Shown: piece after piece, positions 37,824 to 46,354 of the stretch
Numbering within the stretch: the first letter of the stretch is position 1
Layout: each line of letters opens with the position of its first letter
From: Desertivirga xinjiangensis
GTDB taxonomy: Bacteria > Bacteroidota > Bacteroidia > Sphingobacteriales > Sphingobacteriaceae
Direction of reading: 5' to 3'
Length of the DNA: 64,000 nucleotides
Assembly (NCBI RefSeq): GCF_024436435.1
Contig: NZ_JAFMZP010000003.1
Coordinates: 62,001 to 126,000 of the forward strand
Translations under genes and position numbers: made by a program
The notes under the pieces: generated by a model
Told to the model about the DNA's origin: nothing
The model's input: the letters and a program-made list of their open reading frames with translations, nothing else
Database searches by the model: none

Positions 37824-38828
37824 TTACAGTTTTGTTGACCTTTCAAATTGTTCTTTATTAGCCTCAAGCAGAGCTGGATTTTTCCTTATCACTGGAGGAG
37901 GTCCTAATTGTTCATAATGGTTAGCTGATATAACCGAATGGTTGGCGATTTTTCGAGGCCCCTCAATCACCCATTCGTTTGTTTTCTTTTTATCGAAACG
38001 GCAGGTATTGCAGATAAACTCTTCAACTTCACCATATTCGTCTTTCCGGGCTGTTACACGAATAACATCTTCACCCTTGTACCAAAGCGTTACTTTTCCG
38101 GAGCATGTAGGGCAATCACGATGGGCATCCACAGGCTTTGTAAACCACACACGGTTTTTGAAGCGAAATGTCTTATCAGTGAGAGCTCCCACAGGGCAAA
38201 CATCTATGATGTTGCCAGAAAAATCATTTTCAATTGCTTTTTCTATATAAGTCGAAATCTCGGCAGCATCACCTCTGCCCAAAATGCCGTGTACCCTGTT
38301 ATTTGTAATCTGATCGGCTGTAAATACACAACGATAACATAAAATACAGCGGGTCATATGTAACTGTATCTTATCTCCAATATCTATTCTATCGAAGGTA
38401 CGGCGCTCAAACTCATATCTTGTCGCCTCTGAACCGTGTTCATAAGCCAAATCCTGCAAGTGGCATTCACCTGCCTGATCACAGACCGGACAATCAAGAG
38501 GATGGTTTATGAGTAACATTTCAACCACACCTTTCCTGGCCTCAACGACCTCAGGAGAGGTGATATTCTGAACCTCCATACCATCCATAACAGTGGTTCT
38601 GCATGAAGCGACCAGTTTGGGCATAGGACGAGGGTCTTTCTCGGAGCCTTTACTTACCTTAACCAGACAGGTGCGACATTTTCCTCCGCTTCCCTGCAAT
38701 TTTGAATAATAACACATTGCAGGCGGGACAATGTCACCACCGATCTGACGTGCTGCATTAAGTATACTTGTTCCTGCATCAACATCTATGCTGATACCAT
38801 CTATCGTAACTTTAACTTTATCTGACAT
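37824..38828 (-). CDS. nuoG: NADH-quinone oxidoreductase subunit G, short form (2Fe-2S/4Fe-4S protein)
   Basis: 334-residue iron-sulfur subunit. The N-terminal 2Fe-2S domain carries cysteines in CYYSKLQGSGGKCRTC. Then come the His-Cys motif HPLDCPVCDQAGEC and the 4Fe-4S group CILCYRCV...VCPVGAL. A last cysteine set, CPTC and CNTC, begins the molybdopterin-type domain, which then stops: the large Mo-bis-MGD-like domain of canonical NuoG (another 400-600 residues) is absent. The C-terminus is intact with no frameshift sign and directly abuts nuoH, so the short form is genuine. Confidence 0.92.
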   Translation of the reverse strand: MSDKVKVTIDGISIDVDAGTSILNAARQIGGDIVPPAMCYYSKLQGSGGKCRTCLVKVSKGSEKDPRPMPKLVASCRTTVMDGMEVQNITSPEVVEARKGVVEMLLINHPLDCPVCDQAGECHLQDLAYEHGSEATRYEFERRTFDRIDIGDKIQLHMTRCILCYRCVFTADQITNNRVHGILGRGDAAEISTYIEKAIENDFSGNIIDVCPVGALTDKTFRFKNRVWFTKPVDAHRDCPTCSGKVTLWYKGEDVIRVTARKDEYGEVEEFICNTCRFDKKKTNEWVIEGPRKIANHSVISANHYEQLGPPPVIRKNPALLEANKEQFERSTKL

Positions 38829-38845
38829 GTTAAAGATTTCCTCTC

Positions 38846-40216
38846 TTAATTAACTGGATGTAAATCCTCCGGCTTAGGCAAGGGGTCGGCATAATTGGCC
38901 AGTCCGTAATTTCTTTCCATAGCTTCTTTAGGATGAGTTACATGCCATTCGAATTCGTCCCGGAAATGACGAATTGCACTTGCAACAGGCCATGCAGCAG
39001 CATCGCCCAGAGGACAAATCGTATTTCCTTCTATTTTTTTCGAAACATCAACCAGCAGGTCAATATCGCTTAACTTTCCGTGCCCGTATTCGAGACGATG
39101 AAGTACTTTCTCCATCCATCCTGTTCCCTCTCGGCAAGGCGAACATTGTCCACAGCTCTCATGATGATAAAACCGTGAAAAGTTCCAGGTATTTCTTACA
39201 ATGCACTGGTCCTCATCGTACGCTACGAATCCTCCGGAACCTAACATAGTCCCTGATGCAAAACCTCCGTCTGCCAGTGACTCATAGGTCATTAGCCTGT
39301 TATCACCATTGATGGTCTTTAGAATTAAATTCGCAGGTAATATTGGTACTGATGATCCGCCGGCTACCACCGCCTTTAATCTCTTTCCATTGGCTATGCC
39401 GCCACAGTACTGGTCTGAATAAATAAATTCTTCAACCGGAATACCTAGCTCAATCTCATAAACACCTGGCCGGTTTAAATTACCAGATGCGGAGATTAAT
39501 TTAGTTCCGGTACTTCTTCCAATTCCAATTTTCGCATACTCATCTGCACCATCATTTATAATCGGAACAGTAGCAGCAATTGATTCGACGTTATTTACAA
39601 CGGTTGGACAATTGTATAATCCGGAGATCGCCGGGAAAGGTGGCTTTATCCTCGGATTTCCGCGTTTGCCTTCAAGCGACTCAATCAAAGCAGTTTCTTC
39701 ACCGCATATATAGGCACCGCCCCCGGGCTGAACATATAGTTCAAGATCAAATCCAGAACCCAATATATTTTTGCCCAAAAAGCCAGCATTTTTCGCTTCA
39801 GCGATCGCCTTTTCCAGAATACGTATCTGCGGCATCATCTCACCGCGCAAATAAATATAAGACGTATTTGCTCCCAGAGCGAAGCTGGAAACAATCATTC
39901 CTTCAATCAACAAGTGCGGAATGTGCGTCATTAAATACCTGTCTTTGAAAGTACCCGGTTCCGACTCGTCACCGTTGCAGACTAAATATCGTGGCACACC
40001 GTCTGGTTTAGCAAGAAAGCTCCATTTCATACCAGTAGGAAAACCAGCACCACCACGGCCCCTTAGTCCAGACTTCTTCACTTCCTCGACAACTTCGTCC
40101 GGAGTTAAAGTTTTCAATGCCTTTTCAACGGCACGATATCCTCCCTTCTGACGATATACTTCAAAGGAATTGATTCCAGGAACGTTTATATGTTCTAATA
40201 ATAGTTTGCGTCCCAT
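38846..40216 (-). CDS. nuoF: NADH-quinone oxidoreductase subunit F
   Basis: 456-residue NADH dehydrogenase subunit that binds FMN, NADH and cluster N3. Motifs are GLRGRGGAGFPTGMKW (NADH/FMN), YICGEETALIESLEGKRGNPR, and the cluster ligands ESCGQCSPCREGTGWM plus CPLGDAAAWP. Five bases after nuoE. Confidence 0.97.
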   Translation of the reverse strand: MGRKLLLEHINVPGINSFEVYRQKGGYRAVEKALKTLTPDEVVEEVKKSGLRGRGGAGFPTGMKWSFLAKPDGVPRYLVCNGDESEPGTFKDRYLMTHIPHLLIEGMIVSSFALGANTSYIYLRGEMMPQIRILEKAIAEAKNAGFLGKNILGSGFDLELYVQPGGGAYICGEETALIESLEGKRGNPRIKPPFPAISGLYNCPTVVNNVESIAATVPIINDGADEYAKIGIGRSTGTKLISASGNLNRPGVYEIELGIPVEEFIYSDQYCGGIANGKRLKAVVAGGSSVPILPANLILKTINGDNRLMTYESLADGGFASGTMLGSGGFVAYDEDQCIVRNTWNFSRFYHHESCGQCSPCREGTGWMEKVLHRLEYGHGKLSDIDLLVDVSKKIEGNTICPLGDAAAWPVASAIRHFRDEFEWHVTHPKEAMERNYGLANYADPLPKPEDLHPVN

Positions 40217-40221
40217 TTTAA

Positions 40222-40758
40222 TTAGTTGATTTGAGGTTTGTCGACTGTTTTCAACCGTAAGCTGTCTATTAATTCATCTATTTTAGCTTCAGTTAAATTT
40301 TCATAATAGGTGTAATCAGGTCCGATCTGAAGCACCGGAGCCATACCACATGCGGCAAGACATTCCACTCCTCTCCAGCTAAACAATCCGTCTTCAGTCA
40401 CTTCACCTTCTTTAACCTGAAGTTTATTCTCTATATATTTCATGATCCGCTCAGCACCTACAATACTGCAAGGACCTGTCCTGCACACTTCCAGAACATA
40501 TTTACCCTGAGGTTTCAGAAAGAACATTGTGTAGAACGTCGCTACCTCATATACTTCAATCGGCTTCAGCTCCAGATAGTCAGCCACTTTATCCATTGCG
40601 ATCGAACTCACCCAACCATATTGTGCCTGTACCAAGTGAAGAATCGGCAATAAAGCAGATTTCTGCCTTCCTTCAGGATAACGTGAAACAATCTCAGCGA
40701 ACTTTGAAAGAAGTTCTGGACTGAAAATAACATCTTCTGTATCAGATATTTTAAGCAT
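40222..40758 (-). CDS. nuoE: NADH-quinone oxidoreductase subunit E
   Basis: 178-residue thioredoxin-fold subunit with the N1a [2Fe-2S] cluster. Ligands are in VCRTGPCSI and ECLAACGMAP. It begins eight bases before the nuoD stop, so the genes overlap. Confidence 0.96.
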   Translation of the reverse strand: MLKISDTEDVIFSPELLSKFAEIVSRYPEGRQKSALLPILHLVQAQYGWVSSIAMDKVADYLELKPIEVYEVATFYTMFFLKPQGKYVLEVCRTGPCSIVGAERIMKYIENKLQVKEGEVTEDGLFSWRGVECLAACGMAPVLQIGPDYTYYENLTEAKIDELIDSLRLKTVDKPQIN

Positions 40759-41974
40759 CTAATTCTCCTGCAATTACGTTTAAACTACTCATATTCACGA
40801 TAGCATCAGATAACAGCATACCGCGGCTCATAGGAGCATACATTTGATAATTTATAAAACTAGGCCTGCGAAAATGTAGACGATATGGGGTTCGTCCGCC
40901 GTCATTTATTAAGTAAAAACCCAGCTCTCCATTTCCACCTTCAACACAATGATAGACCTCTGTTTTTGGTGTATCAACTTCACCCATCACTATTTTAAAG
41001 TGATAAATAAGAGCCTCCATGTTATTGTACACCTCTTCCTTCGGAGGCAGATAAAAGTCGGGAACGTTTGCATGAAAAACACCTTTAGGCTCTTTATCGA
41101 TTTTAGCAAGAGCTTGCTCGATGATTCGAAGGCTTTGCCACATTTCCTCGTTTCTGAGAATATACCTGTCGTATACATCGCCCGTAGTTCCAACAGGAAC
41201 ATCAAAATCGAAATCTTCATAGGAGCTGTATGGTTCGTTCGCCCTCACATCATAGTCAACACCAGTAGCTCTCAGTATCGGTCCTGTCCAGCTATAGTTC
41301 ATCGCCACTTCAGGAGTCACAGGGGCAACTCCAACGGTACGGTCCATAAAAATGCGATTACGGTTAAATAACTGCTCAAACTCTTTCAAAACAGGACCAA
41401 AGTTTTTAACGAACTTTTTAATCTTAGCAAACGCCAGGTCGTTAAAGTCGCGCTCGAAACCACCTATACGACCGATATTTGTGGTTAATCGTGCCCCACA
41501 AATCTCTTCATATATCTCATAAATATGCTCCCGCTGCTCCATGAGATAGAGAAATCCTGTATAAGCACCTGTATCTACACCTAAAATTCCATTGCAAATG
41601 AGATGATCTGAGATACGTGCAAGCTCCATAACAATTACACGCATGTAATCAACGCGCTTCGGAGTTTGTATATCGAGCATTTTTTCCACCGTCATATGCC
41701 ATCCCATGTTGTTGATGGGCGAAGAACAGTAGTTCATGCGATCTGTAAGCGGCGTAATCTGGTAAAACGGCCGATGTTCAGCAATTTTTTCAAATGCACG
41801 GTGAATATAACCAATAGTAGAAACACCACTCACTATTCTTTCACCATCCATCTCCAGAACATTCTGAAACACACCATGGGTTGCAGGGTGCGTGGGTCCA
41901 AGATTTAACGTTAAGGTCTCCTTACGGTTACTCTGGCTGTCTACAATAGCAGGTTGATTCATCTTATCTTCCAA
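40751..41974 (-). CDS. nuoD: NADH-quinone oxidoreductase subunit D
   Basis: 407-residue 49-kDa subunit that shapes the quinone site with NuoB. Motifs are GPTHPATHGVF, GYIHRAFEKIAEHRP, DRMNYCSSPINNMG and the C-terminal DPSFxxxQ-like region RPSFINYQMYAPMSRGMLLSDAIV. It is separate from NuoC, not fused. The start is either ATG at 41974 (overlapping nuoC by 11 bases) or ATG at 41962, four codons later. Confidence 0.96.
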   Translation of the reverse strand: MEDKMNQPAIVDSQSNRKETLTLNLGPTHPATHGVFQNVLEMDGERIVSGVSTIGYIHRAFEKIAEHRPFYQITPLTDRMNYCSSPINNMGWHMTVEKMLDIQTPKRVDYMRVIVMELARISDHLICNGILGVDTGAYTGFLYLMEQREHIYEIYEEICGARLTTNIGRIGGFERDFNDLAFAKIKKFVKNFGPVLKEFEQLFNRNRIFMDRTVGVAPVTPEVAMNYSWTGPILRATGVDYDVRANEPYSSYEDFDFDVPVGTTGDVYDRYILRNEEMWQSLRIIEQALAKIDKEPKGVFHANVPDFYLPPKEEVYNNMEALIYHFKIVMGEVDTPKTEVYHCVEGGNGELGFYLINDGGRTPYRLHFRRPSFINYQMYAPMSRGMLLSDAIVNMSSLNVIAGELDA

Positions 41975-42467
41975 AGTAAAAATCTTTTTTATCTACACGG
42001 TTAGGATCCTCAAGAGGAAATTCCTTCCTCATTGGAAATGCCGTCATATCGTCAACATTTAAAATACGGACTAAGTTAGGATGGCCTTGAAACTGCACAC
42101 CGAAAAAGTCATAGGTTTCACGCTCCATCCAGTTAGCACCTTCCCATAATTGCGTTGCAGACGGTATAACAGGATTAACTCCGTCCAGAGCAACTTTAAT
42201 CCTAACCCTGACATTGTTCACAAAGCTATGAAGGTGATAAACTACAACTATAGGAAGATCTGCCTCGGGATAATGTACCGCTGTAATATCGGTGAGAAAA
42301 TTAAATCTTAGTTCGGAATCTTCTTTCAGAAAACTGAGAACGTCGAAAATTTCCTCTTTTGTTGTTTCAAAGGTAAGCAAGCCGTAAGGCTCTGTTGGTA
42401 GCGCGATATTTTCCGCAAAGCGGGAATTCAACTTTTGAAGAACAGCCTGATTACTTATTTTACCCAT
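41964..42467 (-). CDS. nuoC: NADH-quinone oxidoreductase subunit C
   Basis: 167-residue 30-kDa subunit. The signature ERETYDFFGVQFQGHPNLVRIL and the terminal FPLRK-like MRKEFPLEDPNRVDKKDF are present. Its ATG overlaps the nuoB stop by one base. Confidence 0.96.
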   Translation of the reverse strand: MGKISNQAVLQKLNSRFAENIALPTEPYGLLTFETTKEEIFDVLSFLKEDSELRFNFLTDITAVHYPEADLPIVVVYHLHSFVNNVRVRIKVALDGVNPVIPSATQLWEGANWMERETYDFFGVQFQGHPNLVRILNVDDMTAFPMRKEFPLEDPNRVDKKDFYFGR

Positions 42468-43009
42468 TACTGGATCCCGTATTTACTTAATAATTCTTTA
42501 TACTCAGGAGAATTGCGACGACGCATCGGCTCATTCCGAACCAGGTCCTGAAGTTTCATAACCCCATCTAAGAAAGCCTCAGGGCGGGGAGGGCAGCCAG
42601 GGACATAAACGTCGACAGGGATAATCTCATCAATTCCTTGCAAAACGGAATAAGTATCAAATATTCCTCCACTTGTAGCACAAGCGCCAACTGCAATAAC
42701 CCACCTCGGCTCTGCCATCTGTATGTAAACCTGACGTAGAACCGGCCCCATCTTTTTGGCAATTGTACCCATCACCAGTAACATATCTGCCTGGCGTGGG
42801 GAAAACGACGGCCGCTCAGATCCAAACCGGGCAATATCATAATGGGCTCCCATGGTGGCCATAAACTCTATCCCGCAACAAGAGGTTGCGAAAGGCAACG
42901 GCCACAGTGAATTAGCACGGGCAAGTCCAACAACTTTATCGAATGACGTCGCAAAGAATCCAGAACCTTCAATTCCTGGAGGAGCTTCTGCTAATTTTAT
43001 ATCACTCAT
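42467..43009 (-). CDS. nuoB: NADH-quinone oxidoreductase subunit B
   Basis: 180-residue subunit carrying the terminal cluster N2. The four cysteines are in [24 protein letters not shown] and [14 protein letters not shown]. The upstream region before the ATG holds a strong hairpin (see 43029-43060). Confidence 0.97.
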   Translation of the reverse strand: MSDIKLAEAPPGIEGSGFFATSFDKVVGLARANSLWPLPFATSCCGIEFMATMGAHYDIARFGSERPSFSPRQADMLLVMGTIAKKMGPVLRQVYIQMAEPRWVIAVGACATSGGIFDTYSVLQGIDEIIPVDVYVPGCPPRPEAFLDGVMKLQDLVRNEPMRRRNSPEYKELLSKYGIQ

Positions 43010-43028
43010 GTATTTATCTCCAAATAAA

Positions 43029-43060
43029 GTAGCTCATTCCAACACGTTGGAATGAGCTAC
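43029..43060 (-). terminator. Perfect intra-operon hairpin between nuoA and nuoB
   Basis: A perfect 14-bp stem (GTAGCTCATTCCAA with TTGGAATGAGCTAC) and a four-base loop lie in the 111-base gap between nuoA and nuoB. On the minus strand TTTATTTGG follows, resembling a weak terminator. It could attenuate read-through or be a processing or stability element. Confidence 0.6.
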
Positions 43061-43120
43061 AAATTTACTAATAAGTCTTGTTTATTCTGTGCTTCCAGCA
43101 ATTATTTAGAACCGATCTAA

Positions 43121-43501
43121 TTACTCCCAATCCAGCGCTTTCTTTTTTATGATATAGATAAAACCAAGCAGCAAAGTCCCCATAAAAACTAGCATTTCTA
43201 TCAATCCGTCAAATCCTTCAAGGCTCATCTCGCGGAAATTAACAGCCCAGGGATACATGAAGATCACTTCAATATCAAACAGCACGAAGAGGATAGCAAC
43301 GAGGAAGTACTTAATTGAAAAGGGCTGACGAGCATTACCCACAACTTCAATTCCCGACTCAAAAGGAGATAGCTTTTCTTTACTCTTTCGTTTAGGCCCT
43401 ATAATGTGGGTCAATACCATAGTGAGCACTACAAATCCTAAAGCGACAAGCATTTGGAATACGATTGGGAGGTAGTTAATTGCTGATGTTTGTGTTTCCA
43501 T
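43121..43501 (-). CDS. nuoA: NADH-quinone oxidoreductase subunit A
   Basis: 126-residue three-helix membrane subunit. The motif SPFESGIEVVGNARQPFSIKYFLVAILFVLFDIEVIFMYPWAV contains the loop cysteine position as glycine-isoleucine here, and the helix with conserved acidic residues. First gene of the 14-gene nuo operon, with a -7 element ten bases upstream of its ATG. Confidence 0.95.
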   Translation of the reverse strand: METQTSAINYLPIVFQMLVALGFVVLTMVLTHIIGPKRKSKEKLSPFESGIEVVGNARQPFSIKYFLVAILFVLFDIEVIFMYPWAVNFREMSLEGFDGLIEMLVFMGTLLLGFIYIIKKKALDWE

Positions 43502-43510
43502 TTATGAATG

Positions 43511-43518
43511 CAAATATA
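43511..43518 (-). promoter_or_regulatory. Candidate -7 element for the nuo operon
   Basis: Reads TATATTTG on the minus strand, nine bases upstream of the nuoA ATG and just after the terminator of the preceding TPR gene. Matches TAnnTTTG. Confidence 0.45.
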
Positions 43519-43521
43519 TAT

Positions 43522-43545
43522 AAAGAGCCGGATTACCGGCTCTTT
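43522..43545 (-). terminator. Intrinsic terminator after the TPR gene
   Basis: A perfect 10-bp stem AAAGAGCCGG with CCGGCTCTTT and a four-base loop, five bases after the TPR-protein stop. It separates the exbB-tonB operon from nuoA; the downstream T-rich tract is ATATATATTTG. Confidence 0.75.
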
Positions 43546-43550
43546 GAAAT

Positions 43551-45218
43551 TTACTTACTACCATTCAGCGATTTAATAACCTCGCTCGCATACGTGTTTG
43601 CCGGGTCTAAAGCAAGCGTTTTATTAAAGTACTCCTTTGCTTTCGCCGGATCTGAGGTCAAATAAAACGCACCAATATTATTATAAGCCTCAGTTAACTG
43701 ATCCTTATTTTTTGGATCAGTAAGATTTTCAGGTTTCTCTGCTAAAGTAGCTATAAACTTCTCGTAGTGAGGTATGCTTAATCCCTTAGGACTTTTCTGG
43801 TCATCTAGCAACCGGTTAGTACGTGCCCTATATATGTAAGCAAGCGCATAAGTCGGAGCTTTTGTGTTTACATAGCTAAATGCTGAATCTGCTTTCACAA
43901 GTAGCTCAGATGAGGGATTTTCCTTATTCTGAGTTTTTGCCGCATAGTCAAAATAATAAGAGTAACCAACATAAAAATGGTCGCTAAGAGTAGCTTTTGG
44001 CCCTAATATTGCCAATTCGTACAATTTAGCGGCTTCAGCATACTTTTTCGCTTTGAAAGCTTCTGCAGCAAGTGGAGTGATTTCCTCTGCCAAAGTAGAA
44101 TCCATACTTATTCCTTTTTCCAGACTTGCATAAGCGGTAGAATCACCTAACTTATATTGGGCTTTACCCAAATAGAAATGATCCAGTGCTATTACGCGGC
44201 GTGGCTCAACCTTTGATAAAAAGTCTTTTAGCGCCTGCGCACTAGCTTCATAGTTTCCATTTTCGTATGCAGAAATCCCTAGATAACGATAAATCCTTGG
44301 ATTAGCCTTATCCTGTTGAATCATTGCCTGAGCTTCCTGCTCTAAAGCTTTATAATCACTAGCATATACAAGGAAATCGGCATAACGCATTCTTGAGTCA
44401 ACAGATTTATCAGTCAGGTCAAGGTATTTTTTGTAGTGCGCAATAGCAGCCTGTAGTTTCGCCGGCTTTTCAGCTGCGGGAACATTAAAGCTCCACTGCA
44501 AATTCGTCTCTGCCAACTCACGATAAGCAGGACCATAATTAGGATTAATAGCGATAATACTATTAAATTCATCCGTAGACTCTTTAAAGGCCTTAGAGTT
44601 TTTATTTAATACCCCAAGCTCAAGCTTCGAACGCAAAAGATTCTTATCAAGGTCAAATGCACTGCGATAAGCACTATATGCCTCGCCATTCTTTTTCAAA
44701 CCTCTATAAGCATCACCAAGCGCTAGAAATACCTCCGCATCCTTCTCATCCATCGTTTTCGCCTTCTCCAGATGAGCTAGAGCTGTTTCAAACTCCGGCT
44801 TTGGAGCGCTTATATAAGCTTTCGCTACATAAATATATGGATCGTTATCTTTCCTTGAAGCGAGAGATATTGCTTTATCGAAATTTGTTTTTGCAGAAGA
44901 AGCGTTATCTGAATCTAAATCAACTGCACCTAATCCTACATAATTTAAAGCAAAGTCTTTATCAGCAGCTACACCTTTTGAGAAAAAAGCTTTAGCTGAA
45001 TCAGCATAATCGGTTTTTAAATAAACGTTTCCTAAAAAAAAGTAATTTTCTGCCTCTGCAGGTTTCGACGCTATCAAAGACTTTAAAATGGTCTTCGCTT
45101 GCTGATATTTTTCTGCATCAATTGCTTTCTTAGCTTCGTCAAGGTTTTGCGCGTAAACAGAGGAGCTTACAACACTCAGAACCAAGCTAGCTTTTATGGC
45201 TTTTTTTATCAATTCCAT
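43551..45218 (-). CDS. Tetratricopeptide repeat protein, exported
   Basis: 555-residue protein with a signal peptide (1-23, cleaved after VYA). The rest is helical TPR repeats, for instance AENYFFLGNVYLKTDYADSAKAFF, PYIYVAKAYISAPKPEFETALAHL, AEVFLALGDAYRGLKKNGEAYSAYRSAFDLD and the C-terminal AYNNIGAFYLTSDPAKAKEYFNKTLALDPAN. No catalytic residues. It is the last gene of the exbB-exbD-tonB operon, 13 bases after the PstS-like lipoprotein. In Bacteroidota this gene order is common, which suggests a role in energising outer-membrane transport, but the function is not established. Confidence 0.88.
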   Translation of the reverse strand: MELIKKAIKASLVLSVVSSSVYAQNLDEAKKAIDAEKYQQAKTILKSLIASKPAEAENYFFLGNVYLKTDYADSAKAFFSKGVAADKDFALNYVGLGAVDLDSDNASSAKTNFDKAISLASRKDNDPYIYVAKAYISAPKPEFETALAHLEKAKTMDEKDAEVFLALGDAYRGLKKNGEAYSAYRSAFDLDKNLLRSKLELGVLNKNSKAFKESTDEFNSIIAINPNYGPAYRELAETNLQWSFNVPAAEKPAKLQAAIAHYKKYLDLTDKSVDSRMRYADFLVYASDYKALEQEAQAMIQQDKANPRIYRYLGISAYENGNYEASAQALKDFLSKVEPRRVIALDHFYLGKAQYKLGDSTAYASLEKGISMDSTLAEEITPLAAEAFKAKKYAEAAKLYELAILGPKATLSDHFYVGYSYYFDYAAKTQNKENPSSELLVKADSAFSYVNTKAPTYALAYIYRARTNRLLDDQKSPKGLSIPHYEKFIATLAEKPENLTDPKNKDQLTEAYNNIGAFYLTSDPAKAKEYFNKTLALDPANTYASEVIKSLNGSK

Positions 45219-45231
45219 AGTTCAATTTTTA

Positions 45232-46128
45232 TTATCGTATTATTATTTCTCTTGAAGGTAAACTATCAGGTAAAAGACCCGATTTCAGAACAATCCTTTG
45301 CCCCCTCTCACTAGCAAGGAAGGAGGCAAAACCCGTGCCTAAACCTTTGGTTCCCTGACAATTAATTATATACACACCCCGACTTAACGGGTATAAATCC
45401 AAAGCCAGATTATTTTGCGACGGCTTATAAAACTTGTCACTTCCTGACTTGCCGGGCAGGTTTTTTACACCCAATATCCTGATCTCCTTTTCCAGAGGCT
45501 CAATTTCCTTACCCGGAAACTTAATCCAATTAACACCTATAACACCAATAGACCCAATATTATTGTGTACATATTTAATTACTTCTGTATTTGATCTCAG
45601 TGCATATACACCTTTAGCAGGTAGCTGAGCCACTCCTGACAGCTCCTTTAGATATCTCACTGTACTTGAATTGGCATTATCAAATACAAGGCTTTTATTG
45701 GAATTCCCTCCTTTTAAAATATCTATTATTTCCTGAACTGTAATAGTAGAATCCAGGGAAGACTTATTAGAGATAAGAGCAACTGCATCAACCGCAAACC
45801 GATTGGTTCTAACAATCCTGTTTTTCTTTTTAAAAGATGCAAGCTCGGATGGCAACAGCTCACGTGACATTATGGCAATACGCACACTGTCATTTAGGAA
45901 GCTGTTCAGCAATTCCCGTTCAGGTTTATAAGTAAAATGAATGTTTGCCTCAGGGTAGCTACTTGTAAAAACATCCCATTGGTCTTGAACAATAGGAGCA
46001 AAGCTCTCGTCAACAACAATCTGTGTGACGCCAGATGTAGGTGTGCTAACTTTTTTGCTGTTCTCACTTCCGCAGCTTGCCAGAAACACGACAGCTACAA
46101 CCATAATTGCTATTGCACTACGCATCAT
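45232..46128 (-). CDS. PstS-like substrate-binding lipoprotein
   Basis: Lipoprotein of about 298 residues, with a lipobox LASC. Its body resembles the phosphate-type substrate-binding family (VDESFAPIVQDQWDVFTSSYPEANI, AVDAVALISNKSS, ITVQEIIDILKGG, IGSIGVIGVNW, YPLSRGVYIIN). There is no pstCAB transporter nearby; the gene sits between TonB and TPR genes instead. The binding function is therefore doubtful and it may sense or scaffold rather than feed an ABC transporter. I chose the tandem ATG at 46128, one base after the preceding stop; an upstream in-frame start exists at 46155. Confidence 0.82.
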   Translation of the reverse strand: MMRSAIAIMVVAVVFLASCGSENSKKVSTPTSGVTQIVVDESFAPIVQDQWDVFTSSYPEANIHFTYKPERELLNSFLNDSVRIAIMSRELLPSELASFKKKNRIVRTNRFAVDAVALISNKSSLDSTITVQEIIDILKGGNSNKSLVFDNANSSTVRYLKELSGVAQLPAKGVYALRSNTEVIKYVHNNIGSIGVIGVNWIKFPGKEIEPLEKEIRILGVKNLPGKSGSDKFYKPSQNNLALDLYPLSRGVYIINCQGTKGLGTGFASFLASERGQRIVLKSGLLPDSLPSREIIIR

Positions 46129-46129
46129 A

Positions 46130-46351
46130 TCAATTCCTGTTTGAGGTATACTCACCGTATCCTCTTAGTAAAGCGTATAAAATCAGAACTGCACCAAAAA
46201 TCATTCGATAAGTGTGCTCCACATGAAATGGGATAAAATCCGTAAAAAGGATCAATAAGCCTAAAACGAAAAAAAAGGCTATTCTAACAAAGCCGAAAAT
46301 GAACAGAAATCGCTTTGCGGGCGATTTCTGCTGATTTTGCCGATATGACAT
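46130..46351 (-). CDS. Small two-helix membrane protein
   Basis: 73-residue protein of unknown function. After a short basic N-terminus (QQKSPAKR) it has a hydrophobic segment at about 16-38 and a second at about 48-62 (MIFGAVLILYALLR). It is three bases after tonB and one base before the PstS-like lipoprotein, with the same strand and ordinary codon use, so it is a real operon member. No enzyme motif is seen. Confidence 0.75.
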   Translation of the reverse strand: MSYRQNQQKSPAKRFLFIFGFVRIAFFFVLGLLILFTDFIPFHVEHTYRMIFGAVLILYALLRGYGEYTSNRN

Positions 46352-46354
46352 CTC

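Noticed and set aside
44657-44995. Open frame opposite the TPR gene coding for a His- and Leu-rich peptide.
   Set aside because: It is the complementary frame of the TPR repeats; composition bias and the intact TPR gene explain it.
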